From Methylobacterium brachythecii (lineage in GTDB: Bacteria; Pseudomonadota; Alphaproteobacteria; Rhizobiales; Beijerinckiaceae): a DNA stretch of 64,000 nucleotides. The notes beneath the pieces are model-generated. The model worked only from the letters and a program-made list of their open reading frames with translations. It was not told the origin of the DNA and did no database searches. The DNA is taken from positions 62,001-126,000 of the forward strand of contig NZ_JACIDN010000003.1 in NCBI RefSeq assembly GCF_014196345.1, given 5' to 3'. Below are positions 58,181 through 64,000 of this stretch, piece by piece. Positions within the stretch are counted from its first letter, which is position 1; each line of letters starts with the position of its first letter. The position numbers and the translations under genes were made by a program.

Positions 58181-59830
58181 ATGAAAACGCTGCGCTTCGT
58201 GCTGGGCGATCAACTCTACCGCCGCGTTGCTTCGCTGTCCGACCTCGATCCCGAGCACGACGTCGTGCTGATGGTCGAGGTCCGCGAGGAGGCGACCTAT
58301 GTCCGCCACCACAAGCAGAAGATCGCGTTCCTGTTCTCGGCGATGCGCCACTTCGCGGCCGAGCTCCTGCAGGAGGGCATCGCGGTCGATTACGTGCGTC
58401 TCGACGATCGCGGCAATTCCGGCTCGTTCACCGGCGAACTAAAGCGGGCGATCGCCAGGCATGGGCCGCACCGGATCGTCATGACCGAGCCGGGCGAGTG
58501 GCGCGTCTGGCAGATGATGCAGGATTGGCGCGAGGACATCTCGCCCTCCGTCGAGATCCGCGAAGACAACCGCTTCCTGTGCTCGCGCGCCGAGTTCGAG
58601 GCCTGGGCGGGCGACCGCTCATCGCTGCTGATGGAGGCCTTCTACCGTCAGATGCGCCGCCGAACCGGCTGGTTGATGGATGGCGATGAGCCGACAGGCG
58701 GCCAGTGGAACTACGATCCGGAAAACCGGAAGCGCCTTCCCAAGACCATCTCACCGCCCGATCGTGTCGTCTTTCCTCCCGATGCCGTGACGCGCGAATG
58801 CATCGCGCTGGTTGCGAAGGAATTCGGCGACCATTTCGGATCCCTCGACGGCTTCGCGTGGCCGGTCACTCGACGAGACGCGCTGAAGGCCCTGGGCCGA
58901 TTTCTCAAGGACGGCCTGCCGACGTTCGGCGACTATCAGGACGCCATGCACCAGGGTGCGCCCTTCCTCTATCACTCGCTGATCTCACCCATGCTCAATG
59001 CCGGCCTGCTGACGCCAGAGGAGGTCTGCGAGGCGGCCGAGCGGGCTTTTCGCGATGGGAAGGCCCCGTTGAACTGCGTCGAGGGCTTTGTCCGGCAGAT
59101 CCTCGGCTGGCGGGAATATGTCCGCGGCCTCTACTGGGCACGGATGCCGGACTATGCCGAGACGAATGCACTCGATGCGCACCGCGACCTGCCCTGGTTC
59201 TACTGGTCGGCCGAGACGGAGATGAACTGCCTGCACCAGTGCATCTCGGAGACGCGCGACCACGCCTATGCCCACCACATCCAGCGTCTGATGGTACTCG
59301 GTAACTTCGCGCTGCTCGCCGGGATCGAGCCGCGACAGGTCGAGGAGTGGTACCTGATCGTCTACGCCGACGCTTTCGACTGGGTGGAGCTGCCCAACGT
59401 TCACGGCATGGTGCTGTGGGCCGATGGCGGTGTGTTGGGCTCGAAGCCCTACGCAGCTTCGGGCGCCTATATCGACCGAATGTCGGACTACTGCGGGAAC
59501 TGCGCCTTCGACGTGAAGCGTAAGGCTGGTGAGGAGGCCTGTCCGTTCAACTACCTTTATTGGGACTTCCTGATCCGCAACGCGGAAAGGCTCAAGGGCA
59601 ATCCGCGCCTGACCATGCCCTACCGTACGCTCGGCCGCATGGGCAACGAGCGGCGGGCCGAGATTCGCGCCGATGCAGAGCGCTTCCTCGGTTCACTGGA
59701 CCCGAGACGGCTGGAGGACACCCAAGCCGCGACACCGGTCAGAGTGACACCCAGCTCGCGACCGACATGTAAGGGCCGAAACGCTTCGTCGCGCTCTCAT
59801 ACGAGCAGCCGCCGGAGAGCCGAAAATTGA
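58181..59830 (+). CDS. phrB: Fe-S bacterial cryptochrome/(6-4) photolyase
   Basis: This 549-residue FeS-BCP protein has the alpha/beta domain starting MKTLRFVLGDQL, a FAD-binding helical domain and four cysteines at 350, 438, 441 and 454, exactly the [4Fe-4S] ligands known from Agrobacterium PhrB. The binding region reads SETRDHAYAHHIQRLMVLG. Numbering from the ATG at 58181, with AAGGGG upstream, therefore fits. It repairs (6-4) photoproducts with light. The last about 35 residues are a low-complexity tail beyond the usual about 507 and lie antisense over the end of the bcsS-like gene, suggesting a lost stop. Confidence 0.92.
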   Translation: MKTLRFVLGDQLYRRVASLSDLDPEHDVVLMVEVREEATYVRHHKQKIAFLFSAMRHFAAELLQEGIAVDYVRLDDRGNSGSFTGELKRAIARHGPHRIVMTEPGEWRVWQMMQDWREDISPSVEIREDNRFLCSRAEFEAWAGDRSSLLMEAFYRQMRRRTGWLMDGDEPTGGQWNYDPENRKRLPKTISPPDRVVFPPDAVTRECIALVAKEFGDHFGSLDGFAWPVTRRDALKALGRFLKDGLPTFGDYQDAMHQGAPFLYHSLISPMLNAGLLTPEEVCEAAERAFRDGKAPLNCVEGFVRQILGWREYVRGLYWARMPDYAETNALDAHRDLPWFYWSAETEMNCLHQCISETRDHAYAHHIQRLMVLGNFALLAGIEPRQVEEWYLIVYADAFDWVELPNVHGMVLWADGGVLGSKPYAASGAYIDRMSDYCGNCAFDVKRKAGEEACPFNYLYWDFLIRNAERLKGNPRLTMPYRTLGRMGNERRAEIRADAERFLGSLDPRRLEDTQAATPVRVTPSSRPTCKGRNASSRSHTSSRRRAEN

Positions 59831-60488
59831 AATCGCCGAAGCTGAAATCCGTCGCATGGAGGCCGGCGCTCCATTTGCCGTAGCCGGTGCGGTCTGCATA
59901 GGCGGCGGCCTCCGGCCCTAGATACGCACCGAACAGGCGATACCCGGCTGAGATCCGCGCATAGGCGTCCCACCTCGCCGATCCGAGAACGACGGTCGCC
60001 GTTGCCAGCGTCTCCTCACTCGGCCGCGCCCAAATCTCCGCCTGCATCCGCGCTCCGATCCGGGTCTCGACCGGCCCGAACCCGGCAACGCCCATCACGC
60101 TTTCGAATGACCCTTCCGGCCCTACGAAGAGCCCGATCACACCCCAATCGAAGAAGAACTGATAGCCGCCGAGAAGGGCCGTGAGGCTCGTCGTGCGCAC
60201 GAAGGTCGGGATGAAGCTTCGTGTCGGAGTTGTCCCGCGTTCGAGCCGAGCTCCCGCGCCGATAACACCAAGTACTGCGAAGCCCTCTCGGTCTACGCGA
60301 TCTGGCGCGGCCTTGAAACCAGAGCTGATAAACGTCGAAGGTCCGGCATCCATGCTTCCAAAAAGGATAACATTGACCGGTGAATTTTGCGCAAGAGCCG
60401 AAATCGGAAACAAATAACACAGAAATGCAGGAGCGCTGGCGCAGAACTGGCGCTTTCGACGTCTGCGTTGCTGTCGATCTTGGCACAA
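59739..60488 (-). CDS. BcsS-like outer-membrane beta-barrel protein
   Basis: The 249-residue protein has an N-terminal signal-type region (APAFLCYLFPISALAQN) and then alternating strands rich in Gly and aromatic residues, such as GGYQFFFDWGVIGLFVGPEG and YARISAGYRLFGAYLGPEAA, ending in VASWVSL. This is the pattern of the 'cellulose biosynthesis protein BcsS' family of small barrels in Hyphomicrobiales. No bcs synthase genes are in the window. Start is a TTG at 60488 with GGAGG nine bases upstream. Its 3' end overlaps phrB by 92 bp, tail to tail. Confidence 0.68.
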   Translation of the reverse strand: MCQDRQQRRRRKRQFCASAPAFLCYLFPISALAQNSPVNVILFGSMDAGPSTFISSGFKAAPDRVDREGFAVLGVIGAGARLERGTTPTRSFIPTFVRTTSLTALLGGYQFFFDWGVIGLFVGPEGSFESVMGVAGFGPVETRIGARMQAEIWARPSEETLATATVVLGSARWDAYARISAGYRLFGAYLGPEAAAYADRTGYGKWSAGLHATDFSFGDFNFRLSGGCSYESATKRFGPYMSVASWVSL

Positions 60489-60765
60489 AACAGAGAACCT
60501 CCGCGATAATGATAGATTCGCGCGGCTTCAAAGACAGATATTGACTGTCATCCAGGTGTGAACATCGACGGCGAGGTGCCGACTGCTGCAAATTTGACAC
60601 GAGCCTCCAATTTAATCTCAGGTTTATGATGTGCCTTACGTGCCAACCTAAGCGCTGCTCGTGTTCGCTCGTTCCATCAACGCAGCAGGTGTGAAGGCTC
60701 ACTTGGCTGAATCGAGCCGGTAGGCTAGAGCCGCGCGGAAACGCAAAGCTCAGGGCCGAGCCCTC
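60489..60765. other. Divergent intergenic region, AT-richer
   Basis: The 277 bp between the bcsS-like gene and exoD contain no ORF with support. It is clearly AT-richer than average (for example 60590-60630) and should hold promoters for both genes. A short inverted repeat GACAG/CTGTC surrounds ATATTGA near 60531. I cannot define -35/-10 pairs with confidence. Confidence 0.4.
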
Positions 60766-61407
60766 TTGTCCTCCGGTGCACGAACCTCCGACGTCCTCAC
60801 GGTGCTCGCGCGCCAGGAGGGAGAGCGGCTTTCCGTCGGTGACATCGTCGCCGTTCTGAAAGACCGTGCCTTCGCGCTGCTTGTCGTGCTGCTCGGCCTG
60901 CCGAACTGCCTGCCGATGCCGCCGCCGATCCCGCTGGTCTGTGGACTCCTGTTGCTGCTCGTCGCGGTGCAGATCACGGCCGGCATGTCTTCGCCCTGGC
61001 TGCCCCGCAAGATCCTGGGCGCGTCCATCGCGAAAGAGACCGTCCAGAAGGCGGTGACGCGCGCCGTTCCGCTGCTGCAGCGGCTCGAGCGCTGGTCGAA
61101 ACCGCGCATGAGCCTGTTCGAGACCGCGATCGGCATGCGCGGCATGGGCGTGCTGCTCCTCGCCCTCTCGTTGGCGTTGATCGTGGCGCCGCCGTTCTTC
61201 GGGCAGATCCCGCTCGGGCTCGCGATCTCGCTGGTTGGATTGGGCCTCGTGGAACGGGACGGGATCGTGGTGCTCGCGGGCCTCGTCTTCGGCGGCCTCG
61301 GCGTCGGTATCTCGATCGGCTTCGTTTACACGCTCTTCGCGAGCATCATGAGTGCGCTGGCCTGGGCGTCGAGCTACATTCCCGGTCTCGCTCACCTGAT
61401 GAGCTGA
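60766..61407 (+). CDS. exoD: Exopolysaccharide synthesis protein ExoD
   Basis: The 213-residue membrane protein has the ExoD pattern: a soluble N-terminus (LSVGDIVAVLKDRAFALLVV), the signature GLPNCLPMPPPIPLVCG, a cytoplasmic segment with WLPRKILGASIAKETVQKA, and several C-terminal helices. ExoD is required for full exopolysaccharide production and alkaline tolerance in Sinorhizobium; its mechanism is unknown. The only upstream start in frame is a TTG at 60766. csaA follows after 16 bp. Confidence 0.88.
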   Translation: MSSGARTSDVLTVLARQEGERLSVGDIVAVLKDRAFALLVVLLGLPNCLPMPPPIPLVCGLLLLLVAVQITAGMSSPWLPRKILGASIAKETVQKAVTRAVPLLQRLERWSKPRMSLFETAIGMRGMGVLLLALSLALIVAPPFFGQIPLGLAISLVGLGLVERDGIVVLAGLVFGGLGVGISIGFVYTLFASIMSALAWASSYIPGLAHLMS

Positions 61408-61423
61408 CCCGAGGCCTTTCGCG

Positions 61424-61795
61424 GTGCATCTTAACCACCTACCGAGCGAACCAGCGGCGGCGACGATCGATTTCGGCGCCTTCCTCGCGGTCGATATCCG
61501 CATCGGCACGGTGGTCGAGGCGCAGGCTTTTCCGGAGGCGCGCAAGCCCGCGCTGAAGCTCACCATTGATTTCGGCCCGTCAATCGGGCGCAAGCGCTCC
61601 AGCGCGCAGATCACCGAGCATTATTCGCTGGACGACCTCGTGGGACGCCAAGTGGCGGCAGTCGTGAACTTTCCGCCACGGCAGATCGGCAAGTTCCTGT
61701 CAGAGGCGCTGACCGTCGGCTTCGCAGATGACAGCGGCGCCGTCGTATTATTTCGACCCGACCAGCCGGTGCCTGACGGCAGCCGCCTGTTCTGA
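61424..61795 (+). CDS. csaA: CsaA-like tRNA-binding protein
   Basis: The 123-residue OB-fold protein has the CsaA form: IDFGAFLAVDIRIGTVVEAQ near the N-terminus, FGPSIGRKRSSAQITEHY, VVNFPPRQIGKFLSEALTVG and a short acidic end. CsaA binds the outside of tRNA and was described as an export-linked chaperone in Bacillus. A GTG at 61424 with GAGG nine bases upstream is the likely start. It converges with znuB, two bases apart. Confidence 0.92.
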   Translation: MHLNHLPSEPAAATIDFGAFLAVDIRIGTVVEAQAFPEARKPALKLTIDFGPSIGRKRSSAQITEHYSLDDLVGRQVAAVVNFPPRQIGKFLSEALTVGFADDSGAVVLFRPDQPVPDGSRLF

Positions 61796-61797
61796 GG

Positions 61798-62679
61798 TCA
61801 GGCCTCCAGATGGTGCCTGCGGATCAGGCGCCGAAGAAGGCCGCCGCGTGGGCCGATCAACATCGAGACGATGTACAGCGCCCCCGCCGAGAGCACGATG
61901 GCAGGGCCGGTGGGTAGCCGGATTTCGGCGTTGTAGGAAACGGTTAGCCCGATCGCGCTGGCGAGCACCGAGACCAGCATCGAGACCGGGATCAGGCCGG
62001 ACAGGTCGCTGGCCCAGAACCGCGCCGTGATCGCGGGAAGCAGCATGAGGCCGACGGCGAGGAGCGTCCCGAGCGCCTGGAATCCGCCGACGAGGTTCAT
62101 CACCACGAGGGCCAGGAAGGCATAGTGCACCGGCCCTCCCGATCGGCTGACGGTGCGGAGGTAGAGTGGGTCGACGCACTCCATGACCAGAGGGCGGTAG
62201 AGCAGCGCGAGGGCGAGGAGGGTCACCGTGGAGACGCCGCCGATCAGCCAGAGCGCCGGGTCGTCGAGGGCGAGCACGCTGCCGAACAGAATGTGCAGGA
62301 GGTCGACCTGCGAGCCCCTGAGAGACACGAGGAAAACGCCGCCGGCGAGCGCGATCAGATAGAAGGCGGCGAGGCTCGCATCCTCCTTCAGCGCGGTCTG
62401 ACGGGTCACGAAACCGGCCATCAGCGCCACCGCGAGGCCGGCGACGAGACCACCTAACGTCATGGCCGGCAACGACAATCCGGCGACGAGGAAGCCGGCT
62501 GCGGCGCCGGGCAGGATGGCGTGGCTCATGGCCTCGCTCATCAGGCTCATCCGGCGCAGCATCAGGAACACGCCGAGCGGCGGCGCCGAGAGCGACAGGG
62601 CGAGGCAGCCCACCAGGGCGCGCCGCATGAAGCCGAATTCGTAGGGGCCGACGATCCCGGCCAGCAGGGCGTCGATCAC
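61798..62679 (-). CDS. znuB: Zinc ABC transporter permease ZnuB
   Basis: The 293-residue ABC-3 type permease has eight or so helices; RRALVGCLALSLSAPPLGVFL at the start, MSEAMSHAILPGAAAGFLVAG and the C-terminal TVSYNAEIRLPTGPAIVL are typical. It forms the membrane channel for zinc (or manganese) import. The start is a GTG at 62679 overlapping the znuC stop (GTGA). The gene for the binding protein ZnuA is not in the window. Confidence 0.92.
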   Translation of the reverse strand: MIDALLAGIVGPYEFGFMRRALVGCLALSLSAPPLGVFLMLRRMSLMSEAMSHAILPGAAAGFLVAGLSLPAMTLGGLVAGLAVALMAGFVTRQTALKEDASLAAFYLIALAGGVFLVSLRGSQVDLLHILFGSVLALDDPALWLIGGVSTVTLLALALLYRPLVMECVDPLYLRTVSRSGGPVHYAFLALVVMNLVGGFQALGTLLAVGLMLLPAITARFWASDLSGLIPVSMLVSVLASAIGLTVSYNAEIRLPTGPAIVLSAGALYIVSMLIGPRGGLLRRLIRRHHLEA

Positions 62680-63515
62680 TCGGCGGCCTCGCGGGGCGAT
62701 CCGTGGCCGTGATGGTGGTCGTGGGCGCCATGCGCAGCGTGATCATGTTCCCGATGATGGTCCGGGCCATGATCGTGGGCCTCGTGGTCGTGCCGGCAGA
62801 TCGCGGCGGTCTCGTCCCAGGCTTCCGAGAGTTGGCGGGCGCGTTCGAGGTTGTCGGGCGTCAGAACGGCCGAGGTCGGACCCCAGGCGATCGGCTCACG
62901 GGCGAGCAAGAGCGTCGTCGGGAAATGCGCCCGGACCTGCGCGAAATCGTGCAGCGCCGCGACCACCGTCCGGCCCTGTTCGTGCCAGCCGCTGATCAGC
63001 GCGATGAGGTCGCCGACGGTCCGGGCGTCAATCCCGGTAAACGGCTCGTCGAGCAGGATCACCCGCGCATCTTGGACGATCAGCCGGGCGAAGAGCGCAC
63101 GCTGGAACTGGCCGCCCGAGAGGGTGCCGATCGGCCGTGCCTCGAAGCCGGACAGCCCGACGGCAGCGATGGCCGCTTCGCAGGCGGCGCGCCCGCGCCG
63201 GAGGCTGCGCCAGGCGCCGAGCCGCCGCCACAGGCCCATGGCGACGAGATCGAGCACCGAGAGCGGGAAGCTCCGGTCGATCTCGGTTGCCTGCGGAAGA
63301 TAGGCGACGGCGCCTGCCGACGTGCCACGCTCGATACGCCCGTCGAGCACCGGGATCTCGCCGACGAGCCCCTTCAGCAGGGTCGACTTGCCGGCGCCAT
63401 TCGGCCCGACCAGCGCGAGCATGTCGCCGGCCGCGATGCTGCCGTCGAGATGGTGGACGGCCGGATGCCGGTCGTATCCGAGCGTCAGGCAGTGGATGTG
63501 GATGGCGTCGCTCAC
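62676..63515 (-). CDS. znuC: Zinc ABC transporter ATPase ZnuC with His-rich tail
   Basis: The 279-residue ATPase has Walker A GPNGAGKSTLLKG, signature LSGGQFQRAL, Walker B VILLDEPFTGID and the switch His in VAALHDFAQ. The last about 38 residues are a histidine-rich tail (from CRHDHEAHDHGPDHH on) expected to bind zinc. The GTG at 63515 overlaps the stop of a small upstream ORF (GTGA), and its own stop overlaps znuB. The longer open frame to 63740 is not coding-like. Expression should be repressed by the divergent Zur. Confidence 0.93.
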   Translation of the reverse strand: MSDAIHIHCLTLGYDRHPAVHHLDGSIAAGDMLALVGPNGAGKSTLLKGLVGEIPVLDGRIERGTSAGAVAYLPQATEIDRSFPLSVLDLVAMGLWRRLGAWRSLRRGRAACEAAIAAVGLSGFEARPIGTLSGGQFQRALFARLIVQDARVILLDEPFTGIDARTVGDLIALISGWHEQGRTVVAALHDFAQVRAHFPTTLLLAREPIAWGPTSAVLTPDNLERARQLSEAWDETAAICRHDHEAHDHGPDHHREHDHAAHGAHDHHHGHGSPREAAE

Positions 63516-63640
63516 GCGCTGGCCCACAGGATGGCCGCCCAGAGCAGGGCGCAGAGCCCGAGCGCTCCGGCGAGCCGCAGCCCGATCCCGGCCCGGAACA
63601 GGGAGCCGCCGGCGAGGGTGGTGTCGGGACGACGGGTCAT
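63512..63640 (-). CDS. Small single-helix membrane protein upstream of znuC (42 aa)
   Basis: The ORF starting ATGACCCG at 63640 (or ATG 63646) encodes MTRRPDTTLAGGSLFRAGIG followed by a hydrophobic helix ending ILWASA. The basic N-terminus with one helix predicts N-in orientation. The stop overlaps the znuC GTG (GTGA), so it is the first gene of the zinc operon if real. No domain is recognised. A leader role is an alternative. Confidence 0.5.
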   Translation of the reverse strand: MTRRPDTTLAGGSLFRAGIGLRLAGALGLCALLWAAILWASA

Positions 63641-63746
63641 GGGCATCCCGGTCAAGGGCCGTCCGAGCGAAGGGATGGGATGGCCGGCACGGCGGCCCGG
63701 ATCGTCGTTGCTGGAAGACGGCCGAGCGCCTACTCTCCAACGCGGC

Positions 63747-63761
63747 TGATACGATATAACA
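63747..63761. promoter_or_regulatory. Candidate Zur operator
   Basis: TGATACGATATAACA (63747-63761) is an AT-rich island between the divergent znu operon and zur, resembling the dyad TGTTATAnnATAACA-type Zur boxes of alphaproteobacteria, with a better right half. It would cover the promoters of both. Confidence 0.42.
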
Positions 63762-63826
63762 GGGCTGGATTTCAATCGGCCGCCGGGCGGATGCCCGCGT
63801 TTCACGGCGGCGAAGGATCGCTGAGG

Positions 63827-64000
63827 ATGCACGATCACGCTGCCGGTCATGCGCATGACCATGCCAGTCATGAGGACGTGCTGGGGCGCGCCGAGCGGCT
63901 CTGCCGCGAGCGCGACCTCCAGTTCACGCGTCTGCGCCGCGACGTGCTGGAGACGATCGCCGCGGAATCGAAGCCGATGGGCGCTTACGACATCGCGGAG
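63827..64000 (+). CDS. zur: Fur-family zinc regulator Zur (3' end outside window)
   Basis: Fifty-eight N-terminal residues are visible before the window ends. After a His-rich start (MHDHAAGHAHDHASHED) comes the Fur-type winged-helix beginning RLCRERDLQFTRLRRDVLE, with ETIAAESKPMGAYDIAE. The location divergent from znuCB indicates Zur rather than Fur or Irr. With bound zinc it should repress the znu operon. AAGGA lies about nine bases before the ATG at 63827. Confidence 0.88.
   Translation, partial: MHDHAAGHAHDHASHEDVLGRAERLCRERDLQFTRLRRDVLETIAAESKPMGAYDIAE

Overview
The window is GC-rich chromosomal DNA of an alphaproteobacterium of the Hyphomicrobiales, most like Methylobacterium/Methylorubrum. 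The evidence is the content (PmtA, ExoD, BcsS-like, DUF1465, an Fe-S bacterial photolyase next to DUF2256, LpxI), CtrA-type TTAA-N7-TTAA sites and palindromic repeats of the kind common in this order. I see no insertion sequence, prophage, CRISPR array, tRNA or rRNA. Genes are dense and often translationally coupled: at least thirteen neighbouring pairs overlap through ATGA, GTGA, TGATG or slightly longer overlaps.

Region 1 (1-17160) is a surface-polysaccharide locus. It holds a partial heparinase-family lyase, wecB and wecC (UDP-GlcNAc to UDP-ManNAc to UDP-ManNAcA), a WecG/TagA/CpsF glycosyltransferase, a Wzx-like flippase, a JmjC/cupin-like oxygenase coupled to a CelD/FemAB-type acyltransferase, two GT4 glycosyltransferases, an AsnB-type amidotransferase, an acyltransferase-3 membrane protein, a Wzy/O-antigen-ligase-like protein and a secreted GH5 glycanase. 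Together they could make, decorate, polymerise and trim an aminouronate-containing glycan.

Region 2 (17536-22652) looks like a membrane-lipid locus: a SqdX/MgtA-type glycosyltransferase, PmtA-type methyltransferase, Mpo1/DUF962-like membrane protein, membrane-anchored class III aminotransferase and a divergent phosphatidylserine-decarboxylase homologue. It ends at a composite palindromic repeat that supplies the psd stop codon.

Region 3 (22752-38120) is mixed: zincin, HAD phosphatase, argB, an isochorismatase-fold protein, two small ORFs (one behind a perfect CtrA-type site and an SD-masking hairpin), MOSC protein, clpB, GT61 enzyme, PPP phosphatase, AtoE-type transporter with a secreted CMD-family protein, PhyH oxygenase, DUF423 and a chemoreceptor.

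Region 4 (38121-43701) carries the conserved rpmH-rnpA-yidC-engB operon, an acetyltransferase, a strong candidate small RNA at about 42222-42317, DUF1465, and a perfect 22-bp-stem hairpin.

Region 5 (43793-56868) is core metabolism: tpiA, then ppiD-trpE-VOC-trpG-trpD-trpC-moaC-moeA and fabZ-lpxA-lpxI-lpxB. Region 6 (56981-64000) holds DUF2256, a formyltransferase-like gene, photolyase, a BcsS-like protein, exoD, csaA, and the znuCB operon divergent from zur, which runs off the window end.
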